From contig CM060947.1 in NCBI GenBank assembly GCA_030765055.1, positions 258,495,056-258,559,055 on the forward strand: 64,000 bases of DNA, written 5' to 3'. The notes below the pieces were generated by a model. That model saw nothing but the letters and a program-made list of their open reading frames with translations, was not told the DNA's origin and made no database searches. The translations under genes and the position numbers were made by a program. This document shows, in pieces, positions 44,104-56,451 of the stretch. The stretch comes from Mantis religiosa (Eukaryota > Arthropoda > Insecta > Mantodea > Mantidae). Position 1 is the stretch's first letter, and every line of letters begins with the position of its first letter.

Positions 44104-44990
44104 ATGGCTGCTACCTCGGTAACGAATCCGAGCAGAAAGTCTTGCGGATTGCTATTTAACATCGCCGGACACTCGGTACAAATGTTCATCCCGTTGCTCT
44201 TTTGCCGACTGTGGGCAATCGCGGCACCCATCTTGCATTCAACTTTTTCAGTGCTAATTTGTCATGCAGGCTATTGTACACTCGCCCAGATGAGATACCT
44301 GCAACCTCGTCAATTTCAAGAATTTAAATTTGGTGGTTTTGCATAACCAGATCTTGTTTTTTTTCACAGTTGTGTCCTGTGTGTTGACGTCAGTTGGATG
44401 ACCAGCGCGATTTGTCTTTGGTGCTTCTACGATCTCGTCTATATTCATTGATAAAAAATTAAATGATTTTTAATGTTGGTGCAGATTCTGCGTGAACTTA
44501 ATAGAATTTAATTTTGACTTGTGCGACAGTTGAACTGTTCAAATGAAAATGTTTTACAACAGCAGGAAACTCTTTAGTTTCTCATTTTCAATCTCAGCTA
44601 TCACACTGACCAGTTCGAATAGCTGTCAACAATGAACTGTGTATTATAGCACATTCAAATCTTCTGTACAAACTTTTGAATAATTCAGCTTACTGCCACA
44701 AACATGTAAGAAAATATGTCGATCCTTTCATGGAAATTTACCATACTTATCATACGTCCCTGGTACAGAAGCTACAAAGGTCAGCCGTTACATAAACTAC
44801 GTCCACTTCCAGTCATTTGACCTTACATGTATTCACACTTGGTGGATTTTTATATTATCAGTTATGCTATCTCTCTGCATTAATAATTATTGCCATAATT
44901 ATTCTTCCAACTCATCACGTGTGTTTCCTCTACGTCTATTCAGAATTCAAATCATAACAAAGAACTTTCGATGGTTGTTAAGGATACGCT
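44104..44990. other. Unassigned, possible DNA-transposon coding remnant
   Basis: On the minus strand near 44100-44450 short coding-like runs occur (MNICTECPAMLNSN, FLLGFVTEVAA), broken by stops and including Cys residues. I do not recognise the protein. The remainder is AT-rich. Confidence 0.3.
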
Positions 44991-46500
44991 AAATTTTATT
45001 TGAGATAAATTGTGATATAATAACTCTTTGGAAGAAGACGAAAATGATGAACTTATATGCGGAAATGTAGATCCAATTACTTTAGAAGAATTAGAAACGG
45101 CATTAAAAGAAATGAAGAATAGGAAGGCCACAGGAGGAGATGCAATAAACGCAGAATTATTGAAATATGGTGGACCGACACTAAATCAAAGAATTTTGAA
45201 TTTAATTAATAGGTGTTGGAATGGATGTCAAATCCCAAGATCCTGGACACATGCTCCAATAATTTCTATTTTTGTTAGGTGCTCGAAACAGATGTGAGGA
45301 TTATAGGGGAATAAGTATTTTAAACACAGGATATAAATTATATGCAATAATATTAAGTAAAAGGTTACAAACCATTACAGATGTACTACTTTTAGAATAA
45401 CAAAGTGGTTTCAGAAAAGGATGATCCTGTACAGATGCTACCTTTACAGTTAAGCAGATGATAGAAAAAAGAAGAGAATTTAATATGGAAACACATATAG
45501 CTGTTATTGATTATGAAAAAGCGTTTGATCATGTAAACAGGAAAAAATTGTGGGAAGTCATGACTCGAAGAGGCTACCCAAATCACCTCATTAAAGTTCT
45601 AAATATATATATAAGGATACAACAATCAGCAAACATATTGGAAATGGAATGTATAGTAAATGGATACATACAAATGAAGGTGTAAGACCGGGTTGCAGTT
45701 TGTCTCCTATCTTATTCATAATTTATATAGATGATCTGATTAGAGAGTGGATGTTTAAGATTAACGGAGGCATTCATCTTGCACCAAATTATATTATTAA
45801 GACGATGCTATTTACGATGACCAAATAATTATAAATAAAACTGAAGACGAGCTGCAAAGAGCAGTATATATTTTACAGAAGTTATGTAAGAATTATAATT
45901 TCAAAATTTCCACAAATAAAACAAAAACAATGTCGTTTCGAGGTAAAGACACTGTTAGAACCAAAATAGTAATTGATGATATTGTCTTAGAGCAAGTTAC
46001 GGGTTTTAAATATTTGGGAACATATGTCAGTTATAAATATGAAAATGATTTTAAAAATAAATTACCAATGCTTCAACAAATATGTGGCATAATAAATAGA
46101 AGCCTAAAAACTAAAACCAGAAAAGAAACACGGATGAAATTTTATAAAGTAATGGCTGTGCCTGCTTTTGTTTTTTGTTCTGAAACATGGACATTAACAA
46201 AAGCAGACAAAAACAAGATACAGTCTGCCGAAATGAGATTTTAAGAGCAGTAAAGGGATGTACTCTTTTAGATAAAATTCCAAATGAAAAAATAAGAGAA
46301 GATTTAGAAATAAGTTCTTAAGAATTAAAAATAATAAATTATAGAAATGAATGGAGAGAGCATATTGAGAGAATGCCGAGAGATGGGACCCCAAGAAGAG
46401 TTATAAACTATAAACCTAGAGGAAAGAGACATCCGGGAAGACCACGAAAACGATGGTCAGACATGCTTTAAGCCAGAACAGGTAGCATTCCCTAGCCCTT
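44991..46500 (+). pseudogene. LINE reverse transcriptase, heavily decayed
   Basis: RT motifs in order, with many stops and frameshifts: ALKEMKNRKATGGDAINAEL, then EDYRGISILNTGYK, QSGFRKG, IDYEKAFDHVNRKKLW, then YLGTYVSYK, CSETWTLTKADKNKIQSAEM and the basic tail GKRHPGRPRKRW. It belongs to the same group as the copy at 2845-3838 (SETWTLTK...IQS(S/A)EM). The palm YADD is degraded near 45800. The endonuclease is absent. Confidence 0.88.
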
Positions 46501-46634
46501 GGAGTGAATAAGCAGGTACATTGTGCGATTGAACAAGTCAGTGTACAATTGGACACCTGAAATAGTCCACCACGACGAAGCTGGAAGCGAAATTTAGGTA
46601 GAGGAAATTGGGAGAAATTATTATCCTGCCCTAC

Positions 46635-46745
46635 GACCCGGTGAAGGCCCTGTGTCAGGGAAGTCAAGCACGGGGATTGAACCTCTGACCTCCCACAGAC
46701 GTTATCGCTGTACCAACGTGCTACACAATGTTTTCTGAGTGCCCT
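46635..46745 (-). repeat. tRNA-derived SINE, family E
   Basis: On the minus strand GTAGCACGTTGGTACAGCG (A-box-like) is followed at normal spacing by GAGGTTCAATCCCCG (B-box). A GTCGTAGGGCAGGATAATAA body comes next. A single copy in this window. Confidence 0.6.
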
Positions 46746-47290
46746 GAGTCTAGTAGAACGCCTACACAACAAAAGCCTTCTTTATACGCAATTTAAATTT
46801 TGAGACAAAGCCTCGCGTTTTCCAAGTTTATCCCTCATTTTTTCGTTCCTGTCGTTTATTAACGAGCCTGAGAATTACGTAAATTCGTACGTACGTTGCT
46901 TTGATATAAAGATGCCGCTCGCAGCGTTATGAGTTTTGAAACTGAAAACGTTCATGTATTTTCATTCTATTTTCTGTATTTCTTCGTCATTACCCGGAGC
47001 AGGCGCGCCAGTCTACATGTGGGAAGGTTATTATTTCACATTTCACTACTCCTAGGACCTTCCACCACAAATGTGCACATCCATAATGTGCAATCTGCAG
47101 AGGCATATGTTAAAATCACACGTATGTTCTACCCATTCGTAAAAACATTACAAGAATTTCATTTCAGTCCAGAGATACATATGTTTAAATTGTTTGGCTA
47201 AATAAATTATTGTAAGTACGGGTGATAGCAAAGTCTGCCTTCTATGTGATCACTTTGAAATTATATAACTTTTCCATGTACAAGATAAAA
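46746..47290. other. Unassigned sequence
   Basis: No gene or repeat was recognised. An open frame at 46929-47201 has no recognisable domain. Confidence 0.35.
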
Positions 47291-48290
47291 GCCTATAACA
47301 GCTTGGAGCTACCAGACATTCGTCTTTAATGATAAGAGAAAACCTCCAACGTTAAGTCATATCGGACGATGAATGAAATGATGTTCAAATAAGTACAGGG
47401 TACATAGAGCTTAGAGTTACCAGACATTCATCTTTCAGGATAAGGAAAAACCTCCAACGTTAAGTCATATCGGACGATGAATGAAATGATGTTCAAATAA
47501 GTACAGGATACATAGAGCTTAGAGCTACCAGACATTCATCTTTCAGGATAAGGAAAAACCTCCAACGTTAAGTCACATCGGACGATGAATGAAACGATGT
47601 TCAAATAAGTACAGGGTACATAGAGCTTAGAGTTACCAGACATTCATCTTTCAGGATAAGGAAAAACCTCCAACGTTAAGTCACATCGGACGATGAATGA
47701 AACGATGTTCAAATGAGTACAGGGTACAGGGAGCTTAGAGTTACCAGACATTCATCTTTCAGGGTAAGGGAAAACCTCTAACGTTACGTCATATCGGACG
47801 ATGAATGAAATGATGTTCAAATGAGTACAGGGTACATAGAGCTTATAAATACCAGACATTCATCTTTCAGGATAAGGAAAAACCTCCAACGTTAAGTCAT
47901 ATCCGACCATGAATATAATGATGCTGAAATCAGTACAGGATACATAGAACATTAGAGTTACCAGACATTCATCTTTCAGGATAAGAGAAAACCTCCAACG
48001 GAAAGTCATATCGGACGAAGAATGAAATGATGTTCAAATGAGTACAGGGTACTTAGAGCTTAGAGTTACCAGACATTCGTCTTTCAGGATAAAGGAAAAG
48101 CTCCAACGTTAAGTCATATTGGACGATGACTGAAATGATGTTCAAATGAGTTCAGGGAACATGGAGCTTAGAGTAACTAGACATTCATCTTTCAGAAAAA
48201 GGAAAAACCTCCAACGTTATGTTGTATCGGACGATAACTGAAATGATGTTCATTTGAGTCAAAGTTTCATAGAGCTTACAGTTACGTACA
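47291..48290 (-). repeat. SatA array, about 9 units, highly uniform
   Basis: Units of 107-108 bp (CCTCCAACGTTAAG at 47344, 47451, 47559 and 47667). The first six units are nearly identical, indicating recent expansion. Identity falls toward the right edge. It has no SINE head. Confidence 0.93.
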
Positions 48291-48559
48291 TCCACCTGAG
48301 TTGCTGTCACTATTTTTACAATTATTGTTCCGAAAGCAAATAAAAATAATGTTAAAATAGGAACAGTTGCAAAACGTTAGACCGCATTTGCCACACTATC
48401 TACCCACAAGCTACACTATCAGTTGTCTCACTTGCAATAATATTTCACAAGATTTTGAAGCATGTACACAAAGGTGCGTTCAGGTTAAGTTTCTATTGTT
48501 TTTTAACATTTGAAGTTCAAAAACTGGATATATATGTTTGCAGGATGTGAAAATTTTAG

Positions 48560-48777
48560 TACGTGGCTCTATGTCATAGATGTAGCTCGTTTTCCTCACG
48601 CTCAGGAAGTCCAAATTTCGAATCTCGTTTAGGGCAAGCTATCTGTCCCGGGTTTCCTCCTCTCCCTGTCTGGTGGCCCTAAATTCTAAGAAGCCTAGAA
48701 TTAGTTGAGCATTCATTCACCCATTTTATTTATTGTCCCATATGACGCAATGTTGGAGGACGTACATTAAAAGAAAG
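48560..48777 (+). repeat. SINE-A, diverged forward copy
   Basis: Head near 48563-48640 with B-box TTCGAATCTCG. The body is diverged but the 3' end GTTGGAGGACGTACATTAAAAG is kept. It lies about 190 bp downstream (minus sense) of exon A. Confidence 0.75.
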
Positions 48778-48964
48778 AAGACAAAGAAATAACTTTCTTT
48801 GCAGTTAAACCTAGGTTTAACCTCCCTTCATGATTTCTGAGTTATAAAACTTTTGTTTATTCCAAAAATGTTTATTCAACTTTCATAAGTGAACAGTCGG
48901 TATTAAGCACACGTATAAATGCAATTACGAAACAGATAACTTAATTAATGGAGTCAGTACTTAC

Positions 48965-49115
48965 AGACGATGTTGAGCTTGAGGTAATCATCCAGGCCTG
49001 AACCTGCGATCATCGGGTTCTCTCCTTTGCACTTGAGGACTTGGCCGTCATCTTCAGGGGTGGGTGTGAAGGTTACTGTACTCAAGACCACCGTTTCGTT
49101 GCCGGAAGACTCAAA
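48965..49115 (-). CDS. Sidestep-like Ig-superfamily gene, exon A
   Basis: A 151-bp exon with an acceptor (TTTCGTTTCAG) above 49115 and a donor (GTAAGT) below 48965. Read from its first base it has 50 codons and one extra base: FESSGNETVVLSTVTF, then TPTPEDDGQVLKCKGENP, then LDDYLKLNIV. EDDGQVLKC is the strand-F signature of an Ig domain with its Cys, followed by the G strand. GNET is a potential N-glycosylation site. The last T joins AT of exon B to give Tyr. TPTPEDDG..L.C...NP followed by a (L/W)KLNI(V/H)Y linker is typical of Sidestep-type receptors. The preceding exon was not found between 49116 and 64000. Confidence 0.87.
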
Positions 49116-49439
49116 CTGAAACGAAACAGGGCTCTATATACACATTATACATGCGGCTGCAAGTACTTTATGTACACTGGGACACAAAAAAGTTACCACC
49201 AATGTGTCCCACTGTACATAAAGTATGGAGCATTCTTATGGCTATAGGTCGTCGTTATGCTAACTCATACTAACTATTAAAGGTTATTTTGATGTAAAAC
49301 TTGAGAAATTAAACAAAACAAAATGTGAAGTGTTCTGTTTTCTCTCTCCACCACCTGCTAAGTAGACGAATCTTGGCATTCCACAGAAAAATGATGATCT
49401 GCTCTATTTGCATTACTTTTCTATGCACGCTTGCACACA
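49116..49439. other. Intron sequence upstream of exon A
   Basis: It holds the polypyrimidine tract and acceptor of exon A. Nothing else was recognised. Confidence 0.5.
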
Positions 49440-50950
49440 TTATTCTTAAAAACACTCATTGCTCTATCTACTTCAAGATAAACATTATCTTAATGTAGTT
49501 TCATGGGAATACAGCAGACTTTAAGTGATAGTCAAATGTTTTATATACATGACTTTCTCTACTCTTGTAGAAACACTTATTGCTCTATCTACTTCAAGAT
49601 AAACATTATCTTATTGTAGTTACAAGGGAATACAGTAGGTTTTAAGTGATAGTTAGATGTTTTATATCCATGACTTTCTCTACTCTTGTACGAACGTTTA
49701 TTGCTCTATCTACTTCAAGATAAACATTATCTTATTGTAGTTACATGGGAATGTAGTAGACTTTAAGTGATAGTCAAATGTTTTATATGCATGAGTTTCT
49801 CTACTCTTGTACAAACACTTATTACTCTATCTACTTCAAGATAAACATTATCTTATTGTAGTTACATGGGAATACAGCAGACTTTAAGTGATAGTCAAAT
49901 GTTTTATATACATGAGTTTCTCTACTCTTGTACAAACACTTATTACTCTATCTACTTCAAGATAAACATTATCTTATTGTAGTTACATGGGAATACAGCA
50001 GACTTTAAGTGATAGTCAAATGTTTTATATACATGACTTTCTCTACTCTTGTACAAACACTTATTGCTCTATCTACTTCAAGATAAACATTATCTTATTG
50101 TAGTTACAAGGGAATACAGTAGGTTTTAAGTGATAGTCAAATGTTTTATATACATGACTTTCTCTACTCTTGTACAAACGTTTATTGCTCTATCTACTTC
50201 AAGATAAATATTATCTTATTATAGTTACAAGGGAATACAGTAGACTTTATGTGATAGTCAAATGTTTTATATACACGACTTTCTCTACTCTTGTACGAAC
50301 CTTTATTGCTCTATCTACTTCAAGATAAACATTATCTTATTGTAGTTACAAGGGAATACAGTAGGTTTTAAGTGATAGTCAAATGTTTTATATCCATGAC
50401 TTTCTCTACTCTTGTACGAACATTTATTGCTCTATCTACTTCAAGATAAATATTATCTTATTATAGTTACAAGGGAATACAGTAGACTTTATGTGATAGT
50501 CAAATGTTTTATATACATGACTTTCTCTACTCTTGTACAAACAATTATTGCTCTATCTACTTAAAGATAAATATTACCTTATTAGTTATAAGGGAATACA
50601 GTAGACTTTAAGTGATAGTCAAATGTTTTATATACATGACCTTCTCTACTCTTGCATAAATACATATTGCTCTATCTACTACTTAGAGATAAACATTATT
50701 TTGTTATTGTTACAAGGAAATAGAGAAGACTTTATGTAATAGTCAAATCTTTTTATTCAGATCTTTCTCTACTCTTGTACAAATACTTGTTGCTCTATCT
50801 ACTTCAAGATAAACAATATCTTATTGTAATTACAAGGGAATACAGTAGACCTAGGTGCTAGTCAAATGTTTTAAAACTGGTTGTCTAGGTGACGACATTT
50901 TCTTTGTATGTCCAGTAGATAAATGAATAACGACTTCTCATTGGTAAAAG
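49440..50950 (-). repeat. Sat120 array, reverse, about 12 units, with conserved right flank
   Basis: This is the longest uninterrupted Sat120 block. Subtypes alternate in runs (ACTTTAAGTGATAG, GGTTTTAAGTGATAG, ACTTTATGTGATAG), showing duplication of multi-unit blocks (for example around 50100-50520). The right end joins the flank GTTTTAAAACTGGTTGTCTAG at about 50868. Confidence 0.95.
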
Positions 50951-52654
50951 TTTAAGTATTTAGAATTTCAAGCAATTAACAAGGAAAAGAGTGCCTGACA
51001 TTTAATTAATTTTGTGTTCTAAGATTTTTTGTTTATCTGTTAAAGTTTTGCAGTATGTCAAAGAAAGATACCTTTAAATATCCTGTGGAGCTACACGCTC
51101 ACTTGTTCTGTTCAGTTTTGCAACATATGCAGAAAAGATTAGTAAATATGTAGTAAAGTTCCTGCTTTAGATTTTGTCTAGTAAGAGTCTTCAGATATTT
51201 AAAAATGAATTTCGTAATTTTGGATATTATTTTACATTCGCTCAGGAAATGTTACCACCGCGTTATAGTTGCTATAACGTGGCTATTTAAATGAAGATGC
51301 CCGTCAGAGACGAACCCATATGTACTATTTAAGTTTTGGTAAGTTGTACGTAATGATCTAAATAGATATGCATTTACGAATGTCTCATAAGTCATTTTTT
51401 TTCTCTCTGGGCAACCGGTTTCAATGCCTCTCCGCTATGCGTTTGTTATCTATGACTTCTTTGGATGCCGGGAGAGGGTCGGTCGCAGCCTGCATAGGGA
51501 ATGGAGAGCGGTACGAACTTCGTAACCCTGGTAATAAGAAATTGCCTTTCATTTTTCGAAAATGAAAATTAAGAGGATATTTTCTGTGTTAAGGTTAACT
51601 TCTTTCTTTTTAATTTATTATTTCGCTGATCAGTAGTATTGCTATACGAGGCGTTGATAAATTACGTAAGTACCATATACAAATTAACAACTGCAGAATT
51701 ACTGTCGTCTAACATATACAATTTTTGACACATTTATAATATAAACAAACAGAAAACAATTAAGAACGAAAGACAATAAAATACAAAGTATATAACAGGA
51801 TAACTAACACATACAGTAACATTAATAAAGATGAATAACAATTGAAAGGGTTAACTTCTAGTGACATATTTTCTTAAAATCATCCTCCTGCGTGCTTAAA
51901 AATATGCATACGTAAATACCAACCTTTGCTATTTAGGTTTTGCACAGACGAGCATACATTTCTCTAATGTTGATGTCTCAAAACGTGAATTAACGGTGAA
52001 ATCTCATAAAAATAATAAATTCTACTTTTCACGCTGTTCGGAAGTACAAAACGTATGTGTAAGCGATATTGAGAGAGAGAGATTAAATCCCAAACAATCA
52101 CAAATCTTATTTTACTACTCTGATATCTCGTACCACCACAAAAATCTGCAGGGAATTGCGAAAATGATGCATTATTACTAGTTTGGTTTTGTTTCCATTT
52201 ACTAAAGCTTTAATGCTCTCACAGGGTATGCATTGTGAGCTTAAAACACGCACGAGGGGATTGTGGGAGAGGGTTTATTCTAGTCCCAGATAGATCGCAA
52301 ATATCTAGCATCAACTGTGACCGTGTTATTATACCCTTACTTGCCCAAACTGCTGTGTTTAACACATATTTATTTAAAACTATTGAAGCTCAGGACAAAT
52401 ATTTGTTAATTCTGTGGAGAATTTATAAAAATTAGCGCAAAATATGAAACGGCTACACGTGCAAGTGTGTACCAATGTGATAAAATATTTATTTTCACTA
52501 ACAGAAATTCCCATAAAATCCCGCTGAAATCCTCATCGCTACGATGTTCCTTTTGCAAGAAACAAAGGAATGTATCTGCATCATTAGTCTCTTTTTTTCC
52601 AGTTTTAATGCACTCTCTCAAACTCAGCTCCTAATACATTGAATCATTTATCTT
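50951..52654. other. Intron sequence, nothing recognised
   Basis: AT-rich sequence. Several short open frames have no recognisable domain, and no upstream Ig exon was seen. Confidence 0.4.
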
Positions 52655-52810
52655 AGCGCTCGCCCCGAGCACCTACCTGCCGTGCTAGGGGTCCCGGGTT
52701 CGAATCCCGGCGGTCGAGGTGGGGATATTTCCCTGACCAAGATAATTCATCTTTCCCAGAGTATGGAAGTATGAATGAGAGTGCGAAAGTGTGTGTGATC
52801 TAATGATTAA
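52655..52810 (+). repeat. tRNA-derived SINE-like element
   Basis: TCCCGGGTTCGAATCCCGGCG is a perfect T-arm and B-box, preceded by a GC-rich degenerate head (CGCTCGCCCCGAGCAC). GAGGTGGGGATATTTCCCTG follows. The 5' half does not fold as a tRNA, so it is not called as a tRNA gene. Confidence 0.55.
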
Positions 52811-52837
52811 AACTCAACGAATACGAGTTAACACCTT

Positions 52838-54170
52838 GTGACTTTGTGGTTTCGTAGAATTTAAATTCCAAGTTGCAGATATTCCAAATTTCTTTATTTC
52901 CGTGGAAATACACTGTGATCAATTATCGCATAAAAGAATTATATATAAATCTTTATTGATCGATCAGCAGTACAATGCTTTACAGATCAGAGTGAAAAGA
53001 AGGTAAAAGTACAATAAGAACAATAACACTAAGGGTTAGGCTAGCAGGCCGCCCCGTAACTACATTAAGTTAGAACTCCAATAATACTCTCTAAGAAATT
53101 ATGTAAATACTGAAGGTGTAAGACAGATATCAAGCAATAGAATCACTCGAATCAGATGTATCACTTAGAAGCAGGTCCTGTGGTAGTCCCTCTTCAAACG
53201 TGAGGGCTGGCGCGTGCGGACGCCGATGTTATAATGCACAGCTCCTGGAACTTCTTGTAGCGTGGAAAAGAAACGACGGGCGATCCTGCGAATGTAGTCG
53301 TGAAGAGGTAACTGTCCTAGTTCATGATGGAGCTGCTGATTACGGATGAACCATGGAGCGTTGGTAGCGATGCGCATGAAGCGATTCTGTATGACCTGAA
53401 GACGACGCAGATGACATGTGTGTGCGTCCCCCCACACTTGGCAGGCATATGTAAAAAGCGGACGAACGAGTGATTTGTAGAGTAACAATGAAGACTGTAG
53501 GCCGAGGCTGGAACGGCGATGCAACAGAGGTGAGAGTTTTAAAATTCGCCTCAGTGATATAAGACGATCGGTATGAGCACGCCAGGTCAGTCGAGAGTCC
53601 AAAAGAACTCCAAGGTATTTAACGGTAGTTGTAGTGGGGAGCCAAGGGACATTGCTCCTGTAGAGACACAACGGAGTAAGCGGAGTATATCGGCGAAGAG
53701 TGAAGATTTTAGCTTCGGTTTTCTGAGGGTTCAATGAGATCCGCCAAGTGTGAACCAATGAGTTAGGCGATCTAAAGAGAGCTGTACTACTTGTGCGTGC
53801 AGGAGATTAACATGAGAATAATATAATACTGTATCATCAGCGTAAAGAGTCGGAGCTAAGTCAGGAATATCAGAAATGTATATATTAAACAGAGTCGGGG
53901 CCAAGATAGAACCCTGTGGGACAACTGCGGTAAGCGTAACAGAATTAAGACACATACACACAGTGCACCAAGTTCGATAACCGAACAGTGTTCTGATTAC
54001 CTCACTTTACAACATAAGCTCTCGTTACAACACTCTACAGCTGTTTACTCCTCTCTGTTTACGACTGATTCTTGGCGACTCGTCACTCCCTTAAATGCCT
54101 CATTGATAATTCTAGATATTTCCGGAACAAGAAATGGAATATTCTATACAATATATCAAGATGTCACAAT
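52838..54170. mobile_element. Possible second LTR copy, split by the jockey fragment
   Basis: The start (TGTGACTTTGTGGTTTCG) resembles the solo LTR at 8799. The end near 54160 reads GATGTCACA. A TTCTTGGCGACTCGTC block near 54075 resembles a solo-LTR block seen in reverse (GCTCGCCAAGAACTGAAC). The jockey relic lies between. The match is partial and no target duplication was confirmed. Confidence 0.35.
52920..53961 (-). pseudogene. Jockey-type LINE RT C-terminal half and 3' end
   Basis: The minus strand reads VPQGSILAPTLFNIYI, then LAPTLYADDTVLYY with the intact catalytic YADD (about 53850). A frameshift near 53755 follows, then LNPQKTEAKIFTL, VKYLGVLLDSRLTW, YACQVWGDAHTCHLRRLQV and the terminal RQPSRLKRDYHR. 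The 3' untranslated part contains AATAAAG near 52955. The 5' truncation falls within RT. One frameshift in about 800 coding bases makes this younger than the sibling at 6390-6919. Confidence 0.92.
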
Positions 54171-54944
54171 AATAATGGCGAGCAAACAAGTCGGCGAGCA
54201 ATGAGGTTTCTCTCAGGGTATGCGTGGATGTGTGTGAGAAGGAGATTTTAATAACACTGGAATGCCCGTTTCCAACTTATTTACTTACCGCTTCCTCTTT
54301 TAAAACATCGAAATTGAAGTTGCCGACCAAGGGTTACCAATCTCTGTTTAGAGATACTGATGGCAGAATGTTTATTACTCGATAAACTTTATTCGCTCCT
54401 CATTTATATATGAACCGACAAATATTCAAGGCAGAACAAGAGGACTGCCCTAATAGGCTTCACGCCTCAGACTGATCTAATCGGCCTGACACCGAAGACC
54501 GTTCTCATCGGCTCGACGCCGAAGGCTCTTTTTAATGGCTTCCTAGCCACGAACTGCCCAAATCGGCTCCACGCCGATGACTGCTGAATGACCACAGATG
54601 CATGTGGGTGTATCTCTTTCACTCTGAAAATTCCTTTTCAACCAAAGTCCCTTTGTGGCTGTTTTGTCGCCATTGTAAATGATCCAAAGAATTTCCTATT
54701 CATACAAATCAAGTGAGCCCCTTTAGAAAACTGCTAAGGACGCTGTTTCTTACATTGCTTTTGTTATAACACTTTCCCCCAACTCAACTGGCCATGCCCT
54801 TGTCGTAACAAAGAACCAACATTCCTTTGACATCCATCATGATTCTTTACTTCTGGCAAACCTTAGTTTCGGTATGAAAGATATAACTAGAATGATCCAT
54901 TTATCTCTCTTATCTTTGTCGGAAATTCTTTTATTTCCGGCTCC
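54171..54944. other. Unassigned, containing a short minisatellite
   Basis: Apart from the 27-28 bp repeat at 54450-54595, no feature was recognised. Confidence 0.4.
54450..54595 (+). repeat. 27-28 bp minisatellite, about 5 units
   Basis: Degenerate units of the form AATCGGCTCSACGCCGAWGACTG, for example at 54478 (AATCGGCCTGACACCGAAGACC), 54506 and 54571. Each unit has a small GGC..GCC inverted repeat (GGCTCGACGCC). Confidence 0.7.
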
Positions 54945-55345
54945 CGTCGAGGAGTTGTTTGGATTGGGTTGGACTCTACGGGGTAGTGTGCTCCCGACAC
55001 CCACGGGGAATTGGGTACCTCCGCCCAGGCTACTACCGCCCGGCGGGGGTAGAGGGTTGTCTAATAAGTCCCAGGTACTAGCCTGCAGAGCTAGTAGAAG
55101 GTGTGCTTGATCACCAGGCGGCCCCACCGAGGTTTTCGATAGTCTTCCCTGCAGGATTGGCGCGCGTAAGTGACGTATCCAATTCCATCCCGTCTTGAAG
55201 TTGTGCTCAGCGGGAGAGCTTTTTAAGAAATCAGGTATTGCCCTATGGAAAGAGCCCCGGAGTATTCATCACTCCCGGGTAGGAGGCTCGGGCCGTTTGT
55301 CCTACGGGTCCAGGACTATTGGGAGTTGAACATCTGCACATAACT
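54945..55345 (+). repeat. GC-rich repeat G, copy 2
   Basis: Matches copy 1 from GGAGTTGTTTGGATTGGG through CTAGTAGAAGGTGTG, GGCGGCCCCACCGAGG and GCGCGTAAGTGACGT to GTCCAGGACTATTGGGAG. Confidence 0.75.
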
Positions 55346-55559
55346 TTTATCTCCGGCGCTATGTTTATGTGCATATGCAAGCTCTTTACCTCCGTGAAAC
55401 ACTATTCTTCTGTTGTCTATTTGTCCCGAAACTTTTAGGCTCGTTGCCGCGGTAATATGTTACAAAGAAGAACGGCCGTCAATATGACCATTGCAGTTAA
55501 AGGCGGGTTATAAATGGAACAAATAAAAAAAAAATTATCTTGTGATATACTCTTCAGGG

Positions 55560-55875
55560 TGTTATACCAGGTGAGACCCTAATTCTCGAGTTTTATGCAA
55601 TCCGCATTTTATAATCCAACATGAAAACATCACCCCATTACTAGGTTCTACCCGCGTATTTAACATGGATGTTAAACACTCAATGAAATTAGTATTATAT
55701 GGATGTTATCACATCGTCTGTAGTATATTCGTAATTAGACAGTTGACGTTCGTACGTCTGTAAATGTTCACTGAAACAAGCGAATACTATATGTTAGACG
55801 GAATGTTTATCTCACACGTTCCTAGATAGCTCAGTTCTAACGATCGCAGAACTACAATCTCATTTGTCTGCTATG
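55560..55875 (+). repeat. SINE-D, left part of an interrupted copy
   Basis: Aligns with 10122-10445 up to GTCTGCTATGACGAAGG. The rest (GACGGTTCGAATC...ATGGCATGGCTTGATG) resumes at 57815-57955 beyond the nested insertions. Confidence 0.8.
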
Positions 55876-55899
55876 ACGAAGGTTTTCTTATTTTTTCTT

Positions 55900-56056
55900 T
55901 GTAATATACGTCCTCCAACATTAAGTCATATCGGACGATAAAGAAGCAGTCAAATGATGCTAAAATGAGCCCAGGGTCCATATAGTTTAGAGCTACTAGA
56001 GGTTCGTCTTTCAGTATAAGAGAAAACCCCGGAAAAATACCTTATCCAGGTACCTC
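55900..56056 (-). repeat. SINE-A, body part of a split copy
   Basis: The 3' end and body in reverse (ACGTCCTCCAACATTAAG ... AAAACCCCGG ... CCTTATCCAGGTACCTCGAG). The matching head is at 57735-57812; a gypsy fragment separates the two. Confidence 0.8.
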
Positions 56057-56149
56057 GAGTGACACTGTGCGCCGTTAGGCGGCGGATGGATGACAGCCTC
56101 ATCGCGAAGACGTGCCGCGTGCTGGTGGACACCGGGGTAGCTGTGACCA

Positions 56150-56451
56150 TCATTAGGTAGTTGTTGCCTCGGTCGGACACTGCGAATGGACCAACTATGT
56201 CAACAGCGATCCGTTCGAATGGCGCTCCGACATTGTACTGCTGCATGCGATCCCGGCTCCTAGTTTGAGGGCCGCGACTCCCCGCGCAGATATGACACTG
56301 ACGGCACCATCTTTCAGGGTCTGCTCGGAGCCTCAGCCAGTAGTAGCGCTGCCGAAGTTTGTTGATCATCCGGTTTGCTCCCAGGTGTCCTCCTGAAGTA
56401 ACGGCGTCCACTTCCTCCAAGACTTCCGGGACCTTTCTCCGGGGAAGTTGA
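56150..56451 (-). pseudogene. Ty3/gypsy integrase fragment
   Basis: The minus strand shows SGGHLGANRMINKLRQRYYW, then CRQCHICAGSRGP, the H-H-C-C zinc-binding domain of retroviral-type integrases. The start of the core follows (FERIAVDIVGPF, with the first catalytic Asp). The frame then breaks, and the remaining D and E are missing. Confidence 0.88.

Noticed and set aside
52680..52720. A tRNA gene at the perfect B-box TCCCGGGTTCGAATCCCGG
   Set aside because: The 5' half does not form acceptor or D stems; it fits a SINE head.
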